The notes under the pieces were generated by a model. That model was not told where the DNA came from, did no database searches, and saw only the letters and a program-made list of their open reading frames with translations. Made by a program: the position numbers and the translations under genes. From Oehlia diaphana (Eukaryota > Glomeromycota > Glomeromycetes > Glomerales > Glomeraceae): a DNA stretch of 11,292 nt. Where the stretch lies: assembly GCA_003833135.1 (NCBI GenBank), contig QZLH01002810.1:1-11292 (forward strand). Reading direction: 5' to 3'. Below are positions 1 through 7,228 of this stretch, piece after piece. Within the stretch, counting starts at the first letter, position 1. Each line of letters opens with the position of its first letter.

Positions 1-95
1 GATTAACGGGTACCATGGGAAACTAAATGGTGAGGCTGTATGGGTTATAGAGGCTAAAATATTGGGTGTCCCAGAACCGGCAAATTTGCACTACT
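1..95. other. Non-Sel1 sequence abutting the 5' end of the Sel1-kinase gene; possible DNA-transposon end
   Basis: This stretch is visibly less A+T-rich than what follows and has no similarity to the 108-bp Sel1 unit, which resumes abruptly at about position 96. Read on the minus strand it starts AGTAGTGCAAATTTGCCGG and continues with CTGGGACACCC, which looks to me like a terminal inverted repeat of a Tc1/mariner-type element, though no partner repeat and no TA target duplication are visible. On the plus strand, frame 2 is open from position 2 past this block, so it could instead be a coding fragment that begins upstream. Frame 1, the Sel1 frame, has stops at 4-6, 31-33 and 55-57, so the Sel1 gene cannot extend back through it without an intron. 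An assembly join is a third explanation. Confidence 0.35.
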
Positions 96-786
96 CTTTT
101 ATTGGTATCAAAAAGCAGCAGAAAAAGGAGGTGAAAGAGCAATGTTAAATTTAGCCAATAGCTATTATAATGGAGAAGGAACAAGAAAGAATTTAAAAAA
201 AGCCTTTTATTGGTTTCAAAAAGCAGCAGAAAAAGGTGATAAAGTAGCAATGCTTAATTTAGCCAATAGCTATTATGATAGAGAAGGAACAGAAATGAAT
301 TTAAAAAAAGCCTTTTTTTGGTATCAAAAAGCAGCAGAAAAAGATTATATTAAAGCAATGCTTTATTTAGCCATATGTTATGAAGATGGAGAAGGAACAG
401 AAAAAAGTTTAGAAAAAGCCTTTTATTGGTATCAAAAAGCAGCAGAAAATGGTGAAAAAGAAGCAATGTTTAATTTGGCCAATAGCTATTATAATGGAGA
501 AGGAACAGAAAAGAATTTGGAAAAAGCCTTTTATTGGTATCAAAATGCAGCAGAAAATGGTGACAAAAGAGCAATGTTTAATTTAGCCAATAGCTATTAT
601 AATGGAGAAGGAACAGAAAAGAATTTAGAAAAAACGCTTCACTGGTATCAACAAGCAGCAGAAAATGGTTATACTGAGGCAATGATTAATTTAGCTATAT
701 GTTATGAAAATGGAGAAGGTACAGAAAAGAATTTTGAAAAGGCTTTTTATTGGTATCAAAAAGCAGTAGAAAGTAACAATGTGAAT
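96..786 (+). repeat. Sel1 tandem repeat array, 108-bp period, six full units plus a truncated one
   Basis: Full units start at 139, 247, 355, 463, 571 and 679, each coding 36 residues with the pattern AM.(N/Y)LA..Y...EGT..(N/S).(E/K)...W(Y/F)Q.A.E. A partial unit at 96-138 precedes them. Units 4 and 5 differ at only two silent positions over their first roughly 60 bases, so they are recent copies or have been homogenised. Units 3 and 6 carry LAICYE where the others carry LANSYY. Sel1 repeats are alpha/alpha solenoid modules that hold partner proteins. Confidence 0.92.
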
Positions 787-2148
787 CTTGAAAATAAAGT
801 TGTATTGTGCAATGAATGTAAACAACCATATACTGATTACCAGTGGTGCCAACAATGTAATACTAAACGATTTCAACAAGACTTTTCAAAGTGGACTAGT
901 AAAAATGAATTTATTGATAAATTTATTCAAGAATCACAACTAAATGCTAAAAATAGTTACGAAATTTTAGAATGGATACCTTATAATGAATTGTCTAATA
1001 TAATTTATCATGATAAAGGAGGATTTAGTGAAATTCATAAAGCTATTTGGTCAAATGGACCCATTTATAGTTGGCATTTTGATAAACAACAATGGAATAG
1101 ACAAATAGATTATGAGGCCATTCTTAAAACACTTAATAATTCATCAAGTTTAAATAGCAAATTTCTTGATGAGGTATAGTACTTATTTTCATTAGTATAC
1201 TTTACTTTCTTTTGCAAAAATTTAATAATTTTTTTATCATTTATATAGTGGAAATATCATTATAATTGTCAGAAAAAATCATTTTCAAAATTTATTCAAT
1301 TCTTTGGATTTACTCAAGATCCAAATAATTTAAATTATATAATAGTAATGAGTTATGCAAAAAAAGGAAGTTTGGGAAAATGTTTGTCAGACATAGTTAA
1401 ATTTAAGTGGCAAGAAAAATTACAATTATTGAAAAAAATCATATTAGGACTTAAAGTAATTCATGAATCAAAATTAACTCATGGTGATTTTCATGATGGT
1501 AATATTCTAATATCAGATAATTACAATGAAATATTTATTATTGATTTAGGATTATGCAAACCTATAAGTAATATACAAGATTCTGATAGTAAAGTTAATG
1601 AAATTTATGGAGTTTTACCTTATATGGCGCCTGAAATATTAAGAAAAAAATCCTATTCTCCAGCAAGTGATATTTATAGTTTTTCAATGATAATGTGGGA
1701 ATTTACATCAGGTATTCCTCCGTTTAATCATAAAGCACATGATCATCACCTTGCCTTAAGTATTTGTAAAGAAGGAAGACGCCCTGAAATTATAAAAAAT
1801 ACTCCAGAATGCTATGTAGATTTAATGAAAAAATGTTGGGATTTAGATCCTTCTAATAGACCAACCATAATAATGCTTGAATATATTATATCTGAATGGA
1901 TTAAATGTATTAATGAATATTATGAAATAAACAGTGATGGAAATTATAAATTTGAAGTACCTAATATTGATAATCAATTAAAAAATCATATGTTGGAATT
2001 TGTAGAAGCAGATAAAACTAAATTACAAGGACAAGCAAGTACTTCTATTATACCATATCATTCACAAGCATATTATACAAGTCGCAGATTTACTGAAATT
2101 TCAGTTCAAGAAGAGTCTCAGGGCTTTGATTGTAAGATTGAAGATTAA
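142..2148 (+). CDS. Sel1-repeat / zinc-ribbon / TKL-like protein kinase, two exons (142-1173, 1249-2148)
   Basis: The spliced product is 643 residues from Met142. Six 36-residue Sel1 repeats (residues 1-215) form a solenoid for protein binding. A C-x2-C-x9-C-x2-C zinc-ribbon (C223, C226, C236, C239) precedes the kinase, as is usual in Glomeromycotina. The kinase starts at the EWIPYN motif (E277). It has a degenerate glycine loop GGFSE (293-297), the ATP-binding Lys329, an alphaC Glu344, a catalytic loop HGDFHDGN (Asp424, Asn429), DLG (Asp443), APE (471-473) and CW..DPSNRPT (Arg548). HGD replaces the commoner HRD, so the class is RD-negative; the catalytic residues are otherwise all present. 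The intron at 1174-1248 (GTATAG...ATATAG) is phase 0, and splicing restores the family FLxEW junction. The start is uncertain: no earlier in-frame ATG exists, and a partial Sel1 unit lies upstream at 96-138, so the 5' end looks truncated. It is probably a cytosolic signalling protein; its substrate is unknown. Confidence 0.88.
1174..1248 (+). other. Intron of the Sel1-kinase gene (75 bp, phase 0)
   Basis: The donor is GTATAG after the alphaC Glu codon and the acceptor is TATATAG before the TGG codon. Its length is a multiple of three, but the donor itself carries an in-frame TAG at 1177-1179. Retention would therefore end translation after Val345, leaving the Sel1 array, the zinc-ribbon and only the first strands of the kinase N-lobe. 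TTTAATAATT at 1221-1230 is a plausible branch region. Confidence 0.82.
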
Positions 2149-2564
2149 TATTCTATTATTTATTCTTAATTTGTTGAATTATTTTAACAATTATTATATA
2201 GAAAACATTATTATTATTTATGTACTTTTACAGTTTTTACGATAAAGTCAAAAGATTAAATATTATTAAATGCAAGTACAGTATAATAATTATTGAAACG
2301 ATGTTTATTTATATTTTTATTTTCATTTGCAATTTGCTACTAGTATTAGTTTTGCATGTCTTAGAGTAATACTATAATTATTATTTCTTATAAATTGTAA
2401 TAGTAACATTATATAATAAATATAACTGAAATTTATTAATAATTTATGTGTAAACGAGATAAATATTGTCAATTAAAAATTAAGAACGTGGTCTCTGTCG
2501 TTAGATTGGGTGACTATATTATTACGCATTTTAACAATGAAAAAAAATCATTAAATTTGATATT
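2149..2564. other. Intergenic AT-rich stretch
   Basis: This is low-complexity A+T-rich DNA with no coding potential that I recognise. Its 3' part, from about 2457 to 2550, is one copy of a diverged direct repeat whose partner lies at about 2957-3018, on the other side of the small ORF. No clear promoter or polyadenylation signal stands out. Confidence 0.6.
2457..2550 (+). repeat. Diverged direct repeat, copy A, upstream of the small ORF
   Basis: It begins GAGATAAATATTGTCAATTA and continues into a TCGTTAGATTGGGTGACTAT core. The copy at 2957-3018 begins GAGATAAATATTATCTATTA and continues GCGTTGAATGGGTTCAATAT. The first 23 bases match at 21 positions; the later core aligns with small gaps. Confidence 0.45.
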
Positions 2565-2933
2565 ATGATCTTTAATCCATCTAGAAAAAATAAATTATTT
2601 GATTTATTTCGCAATATAACAAGAAAATTTAGTATTTCATATTCATATCAATATTTTATTTGTTTTTTTTTATTAACAGTTATGGGATTACTAATTCCGA
2701 TAAATTTCGATATTAAGGGTAGTATTTCTAATAATCAATTTGCTTTTGCTTTCCAGAATTCGGATTTGTGTACTATTGATCAAGTGTCAAATTTGTATAA
2801 ACGATACACAAAGTCGCGAAATAAGCGAAATAAAAAAAAAATGTTTAATACAAGTCAACTCAAATGTTCTGCGGAAAATGAGAATCTGGCGCTTCAAATA
2901 AAAGTAAAAATTTATATGCAAAAATTATTGTAA
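2565..2933 (+). CDS. Orphan small basic ORF with one hydrophobic segment
   Basis: I do not recognise this 122-residue open frame. Residues 1-28 are basic and aromatic. Residues 29-46 form a hydrophobic segment ending at a Pro, which could be a membrane anchor or an unusually long signal peptide. Residues 78-92 are strongly basic and contain two Lys-Arg pairs (79-80 and 87-88) of the kind cut by the Kex2 protease in secreted precursors. Cys69 and Cys101 are the only cysteines after the hydrophobic segment. It has its own putative ATG but no visible TATA box, and it sits between two copies of a short direct repeat. It could be a genuine small secreted or membrane protein, the first exon of a spliced gene, or a chance frame in A+T-rich DNA, where stops are frequent but an open frame this long is still possible. 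Confidence 0.3.
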   Translation: MIFNPSRKNKLFDLFRNITRKFSISYSYQYFICFFLLTVMGLLIPINFDIKGSISNNQFAFAFQNSDLCTIDQVSNLYKRYTKSRNKRNKKKMFNTSQLKCSAENENLALQIKVKIYMQKLL

Positions 2934-2956
2934 AAAACAAACTATTTGAAACTTTG

Positions 2957-3018
2957 AGATAAATATTATCTATTAAAATGTGTTGGCGTTGAATGGGTTC
3001 AATATATTTTACTTTAAA
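2957..3018 (+). repeat. Diverged direct repeat, copy B, downstream of the small ORF
   Basis: This is the partner of the copy at 2457-2550, in the same orientation, about 500 bases away. It is shorter by internal deletions. Together the copies bracket the ORF at 2565-2933. Confidence 0.45.
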
Positions 3019-3457
3019 CAAAAACTGATGAACTTGATAAAAATTTGCTTTTATTTGTTTAAGATTTTTAAATTATATAATGAAACAACTATAATATAAA
3101 ATAATAATTAGAATCAATACTATACTAGTAATTTTATAAAAGTATTTAAAGATTATCCTATAAGTTCCTGTCAAAACTATGTGTAAAGTGCACAAATAAA
3201 ATTAATATGTAAAACGTTTTAAAAATTAAATGCATATAATATGCGACACTTTAGTTAATTTCTGCATAAACTAGTCACAATAGTATTTTTTTTTCAAATT
3301 ATATAATTAATATCTAATTCACATAAAAAAGGAACTTTTACACTAAAGTTGATCGTAAACAAATGTATTTTCAAATTATTGTATAGTGAAACCAAATAAT
3401 TTTACGAATCCTATTGCGCGTCATGTAATACTTTTGTGTAACAAAAATACCATAAAT
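3019..3457. other. Intergenic AT-rich stretch between the small ORF and the 3' end of the BTB-TLD pseudogene
   Basis: There is no recognisable gene. The open frame on the plus strand that starts here (3386-3583) runs antisense into the TLD exon and has no similarity of its own to a family I know, so it is treated as a shadow. Confidence 0.55.
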
Positions 3458-4981
3458 TTAGGTAATCAAATCCGCCGATATGATTTGAAATATTTCATAT
3501 TCTTCCACAAAAAATACATCAGTAGTTTCTCTGATTTGTTTTTCGTAATTACTATTATAACAATTACCAAAATCTCTAAATAAAGCAAGGTAACCAATAC
3601 CAAATACTGGACCACTATTATGATGGTTAAGTATAGCAAATTTTTCATATTTTACACGACTCAAAGTATAAATTTCAATATTATCATTATTGTTAAAAGA
3701 GAATATAAAACTATCTTTAGTAGATTTATAATCCTTTTCACAAATTGCATCATATCCACCAGATTTCCATGCAATTGGATTATATCCTCCAAGAATTTCA
3801 TTACTATCTTTCACTTTAATTATCGTTATAGTATGAAATTTATTATCACAGATTTCATGAAATTTTTCACGTGTAAATCTATCACGAGATCCACGAAATA
3901 ACAATTTAAATTTGTACGCATTTTTTTATTTCATCTATAATTTTTAATCTATCAATCCATTTTAAAATTATTTTAGCGTGTTGAATTGTAATGATTTTGG
4001 AATCAATATTAATTTCCTTAATAGTCGTACAAGGTTTTGAATCTTTAATTGGTTGACTGTCAAGATTCAAAAAATATTTTAATAAATCATTATATAACAA
4101 TTCTTTTGGCAAAACCTTTCTATAAGGTAATACTTTATCTGAAAATTCTTGAGAAGTTAAATTATGGAATTTAATAAATGGAATACATTGGTGAATATTA
4201 TTTTTTAAAGTTTTGAAATCTTCTTTTGAAAAATTTGTAAGATCAGAAGGAAATTCTGGATTTTGAGCATATCCCCATTTAAGAACATATTCCCATACTT
4301 GAATTTCGCTCATTTGAAAATTATCACTTTGAATAATTAAGACCTAAAGTTTTTCTGGAATTGATGAGAAATTTGGTGATTTAAATATCATGCTTGGATT
4401 TTTGGTTATTAAATTAGTACAAAATTTTGAAGCTCCAAGAAAGAATCGTTCCCAAAACTTATTTGATATATCAAATTAAAATTTTGTTCCATCCAATTTG
4501 TCTTAGTTTCAATCAAAAAGGATTGTATATAAGTGATTAATTCATGAAGACCAAATTCACTTCCAGTAAGCAAGATTTTAATTATATCCGAAGCATCATA
4601 TTCATCCAAAGAAATTTTTCCACTATAAATATAGCTAAGGTAATAAAAAAAGCGTGAATTTAAATATTAATTATTTAATCATATTTTGACTTAAATATAA
4701 TCTTGTATCATTCCTATTTCTTACCCTAAGATTATTTGAAAAGCATCAGGCAAAACATTTGGTAATTTTATATGAACCAAAGTTCCATCATTTTTCTTTT
4801 TATTTGTTGACAACATTCTTCGTAGATACGTGGAACGATAATGTAAGATAACCATATGAGCACGAAATATCTTTATATAAGGGTCATTACCAACTTCAAT
4901 AGTAACATCATAATATTCTTCATCATTTAAAATTTCAAGTAAATTTTGTGATAATTTTGGTAAAAGTTTATTGTCGTCCAT
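3458..4981 (-). pseudogene. BTB-BACK-TLD protein gene, one intron, three disabling lesions
   Basis: Reading on the minus strand from Met at 4981, exon 1 (4981-4725) encodes a BTB/POZ domain with the motif YYDVTIEVG. It is followed by a 90-bp intron (4724-4635, GTAAGA...CTTAG) whose removal gives LGYIYSGKI. Exon 2 holds the end of the BTB, a BACK region with EIQVWEYVLKWG, and a C-terminal TLD domain with LFRGSRDRF, HEICDN, ILGGYNP and FVEEYEIFQI. BTB-BACK-TLD proteins usually act as Cullin-3 adaptors or in oxidative-stress responses; the family is much expanded in Glomeromycotina. Three breaks occur: a -1 frameshift at the A4T4 tract 4421-4428, an in-frame TAG at 4344-4346 where relatives have Leu, and a +1 frameshift in a T7 tract at 3921-3927. 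The frameshifts cancel in length, and the gene spans about 477 codons, a normal size. Two breaks are homopolymer-type and could be sequencing errors; the nonsense codon is harder to dismiss. Confidence 0.85.
4635..4724 (-). other. Intron of the BTB-BACK-TLD pseudogene (90 bp, phase 2)
   Basis: The donor is GG|GTAAGA at 4724 and the acceptor CTTAG|C at 4635 on the minus strand. The split codon becomes GGC and joins the BTB helix to the YIYSGK motif, the position where relatives read YIY(G/S)GK. Both splice sites are canonical, so the original gene was spliced and the locus is not a processed retrocopy. Confidence 0.8.
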
Positions 4982-5307
4982 GATTTATTAGAAATTAAAA
5001 AGAAAAGAACTTTAATTTTGTGAACGTTAACCTTAAATAATTGTTGCTGCAGCTTACTAATCCAAAAATGACACTTTAGTATGTGGCTTGGAGAAAATTT
5101 AATTAGTCCAGATAGAAATAGGTTACTAATGTTTTATTTAACCCTTAATTCGATAGATTTTTTTGTGCCAAAATGATGATCATATCCTGGAATGCATTAG
5201 ATTATTGAAAATCATATCTTAAAATGAAAAATTGTGACGTTTTTATGGATTATTTAGTGCATTTTTATGGATTAGATTTTGCATTAGATCTAACCATAAG
5301 TCCAAAT
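4982..5307. other. Upstream region of the BTB-TLD pseudogene, AT-rich, no gene
   Basis: No TATA box is evident on the minus strand close to the start codon. At about 5230-5280 the short phrase TTTTTATGGATTA occurs twice with a spacing of about 23 bases, each followed by a TGCAT or GCATT. I see no coding sequence. Confidence 0.5.
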
Positions 5308-5440
5308 TTATGACAAAGCCCATACTGGTCAAAAGGTTGATAACATGGTGATCATATTTTTCATCATATTTTAGGGTGATTTTCACCATGTGACATGAAG
5401 TTTTTTCATCATGTGTTGAATAACCTTCATCATATTTCCT
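5308..5440 (+). repeat. Dispersed repeat, copy 1, with a CATCAT-type array
   Basis: Positions 5308-5344 closely match 11171-11205; both contain the phrase ACTGGTCAAAAGGTTGAT. Each copy is followed immediately by a degenerate run of CATCAT and ATGATG-like palindromes spaced by T-rich linkers. Copy 1 is more decayed than copy 2. In copy 2 the conserved phrase is continuous with an integrase-like open frame, which suggests the repeat is a retrotransposon remnant. Confidence 0.6.
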
Positions 5441-5556
5441 AATATGAAATTTTAATTAACCAAAAATGTCTAGAAATTTACCGATTTTATGGTATATTGC
5501 AATAATAACAATACATATACATAAATATATGATTGTAAAATATTTGTATGGGAAGA

Positions 5557-5690
5557 GTTCGTATGGGACATTTTAATAAAGATTTCCTTTTTGTAGGGTT
5601 CGTATGGGATATTTTTAATAAATTTTTTTTTTTTTTTTGAGATTTTCTAAGATTCGTATAGGATATTTTGATAAGATTTTTTAGTCTGAG
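5557..5690 (+). repeat. Three-copy local repeat with TTCGTATGGGAYATTTT core
   Basis: Copies start near 5557, 5598 and 5651, each reading (G/A)TTCGTAT(G/A)GGA(C/T)ATTTT followed by ATAA and a T-rich tail of variable length. Spacing is 41 and 53 bases, the longer interval being explained by a long T run. A partial phrase TTGTATGGGAAG lies just upstream at about 5544. Confidence 0.65.
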
Positions 5691-5730
5691 ATTGTTTTTA
5701 ATTTGATAATTAATCAAATAATGTTGCGAG

Positions 5731-5965
5731 AACGTTTTTAATATATAATTCAATAAAAAAAAGTTCACAATGTTTTTTTCAATAATTTATTAAAAGCATT
5801 ATAATAACGTTTTTAATATATAATTCAATAAAAAAAAAAGATTCGCAATGTTTTTTTTTTTGAAAATTCATTAAAAGCGTAGCAAAAACGTTTTTTAATA
5901 TATAATTCAGTAAAAAAATGGTTCGCAACTTTTTTTTATTGAATTATACATTAAAACTATAAGTC
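5731..5965 (+). repeat. Three-copy 75-81-bp tandem repeat with AACGTTTTTAATATATAATT core
   Basis: Units start at 5731, 5806 and 5887. Each has the AACGTTTTTAATATATAATTC block, an A run, a TTCRCAA block, a T run and, in the first two, an ATTAAAAGCRT block. In the third unit, sequence at 5938-5955 is the inverse complement of the core, so the unit can fold into a stem-loop spanning roughly 5893-5955. Confidence 0.75.
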
Positions 5966-6581
5966 CAAATTTGGATGAAAAAGTCTCAGATAATTTTATA
6001 TATATGTTAGTATAGTTTTTTAGATTTTTTTTTGACTGAAAAAGGAAATAACTTTCCATTTTTGCTTTAACTTTTTTCTCTTTTTGTAAAAACTTTTTTT
6101 TCATTGTAAAAAAAAATCAAAAAAATTTATAAAAATGAAAAAAGGAAATGGGATTCCTTTTTAATTTAATTTATTTTCGTTGAAAAAAAAAAATTAAAAA
6201 AAATTATAAAAGGAAATGTTTTTCTTTTCGTAAAAAATTTATATTTATTTAATTATTTTATTTTTTTATCCAAAAAATTTTTATTAAAGAATTCATAAAA
6301 TTTAAAAAAGGAAAAAATGACTTTCAAAATTTTCAAAATGAATTTTTCCTTAATTAATAATTTTTAAATTTTTTTTTTTTTTTTTTTATAATCATTAAAA
6401 ATATTTTACCAATAGGAAATTTCCCGTAACTTTTAAATATTTATTAATATAAAAAATAAGATATTATTATATCTACAGTATAAAAAATTCTAGATTATAG
6501 TACAATTTGCATTAGTTCTTTTTATAATAATAATAATTTTTTTGTTTAATAATAAATTTTATAATAATTTTTTTTAAAGCT
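5966..6581. other. Low-complexity AT desert
   Basis: Long A and T runs alternate with AAAGGAAAT phrases on both strands, and a T tract of about 20 bases lies near 6367. Open frames here are products of base composition. I see no gene, RNA or clear repeat unit. Confidence 0.6.
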
Positions 6582-6684
6582 CACCAGCGGTGATTGTCAC
6601 CATACCGGCATTAAGATGCACTTTTGACCTGAATTAAAATTTAACATCATAAATCCACCACTGGTGATCGTCACCACCGGTGAT
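6582..6684. repeat. GC-rich palindromic island: two copies of a CACCAS-YGGTGATYGTCACCA motif
   Basis: Copy 1 is at 6582-6602 and copy 2 at 6656-6676, separated by about 74 bases; copy 2 continues into CCGGTGAT. Within each, CACCAsyGGTG and GGTGAtyGTCACC are near-perfect palindromes, so each copy can form a hairpin. The surroundings are almost pure A+T, so the island stands out by composition alone. It could be the remains of a small inverted-repeat transposon. Confidence 0.6.
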
Positions 6685-7018
6685 ATTTAGATATTTAGCA
6701 ATACCATTTTTTTTTTTTTTTTAATGTATACGAATTTGCAGATCACTATTTACGGTTGATTTATCGTTCTTAAAAAAAGTGATTGATCTTAATAAGAAAA
6801 TCATCTTATTTTAATGTAGTAAAAAAAGTTTTTTGAATTGATAAAAAAAAAAAGATTGTGATAAATCTAAAAAAAGGAAGACAAAAATCAATACTTTTGA
6901 TTTGATTGTTAAAAAAATGAAAATTTTATAATTTCATAAATATTGTATAAAAATTTTGAAAATAGTTTGCAACAAAATTCCTGTCATCTTTTTTATAAAA
7001 AATTATCATAATATAATA
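6685..7018. other. AT-rich stretch without a recognised gene
   Basis: The stretch is mostly A and T runs. An open frame begins at 6956, but only its middle part (7019-7078) resembles a known family. Confidence 0.55.
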
Positions 7019-7078
7019 TTTGAATGGATACCATATAATCAATTTGGTAATATTATAAGAAAAGGTGATTTTTCTACG
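7019..7078 (+). pseudogene. Relic of a Glomeromycotina-type protein kinase N-lobe
   Basis: Within an open frame at 6956-7228, residues 22-41 read FEWIPYNQFGNIIRKGDFST. This matches the pre-glycine-loop motif of the kinase family seen in this same window at 970-1032 (EWIPYNELSNII ... KGGFSE). Similarity stops after the glycine loop, and no VAIK lysine, catalytic loop or DLG follows in any frame nearby, so this is a roughly 20-codon fragment of a kinase gene. The frame around it has no other recognisable content. The fragment is short, but the conserved EWIPYN motif is specific enough to make coincidence unlikely. Confidence 0.55.
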
Positions 7079-7228
7079 AAACATCCCTTGGGCGAAATGG
7101 CTTTAGTTTCGGTGAAATGTACCACAATCATAAGTATAATTAGATTATATCACATTGGTTATTTTTCTGATATTCTAGCTATCGTTTCAAAGTTTTTCTC
7201 TCTATTAACTTTTTCTATTTCAGTATGA

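Noticed and set aside
23..250. Minus-strand open frame of 75 codons
   Set aside because: It is antisense to the Sel1 array, and its repeated Leu/Phe-rich pattern is simply the complement of the 108-bp units.
691..879. Minus-strand open frame of 62 codons inside the Sel1-kinase gene
   Set aside because: It is hydrophobic only because it reads the complement of Lys/Asn/Glu codons, and the plus frame is clearly the real one.
3386..3901. Two plus-strand open frames and a short second minus-strand frame over the TLD exon
   Set aside because: They overlap a well-recognised TLD domain in another frame and have no family features.
5731..5965. Possible CRISPR-like array
   Set aside because: Units are long, AT-only and contiguous without unique spacers, and the host is a eukaryote.
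5487..6104. Two minus-strand open frames rich in Lys, Asn and Leu
   Set aside because: They fall in tandem repeats and homopolymer runs, and their content is explained by base composition.
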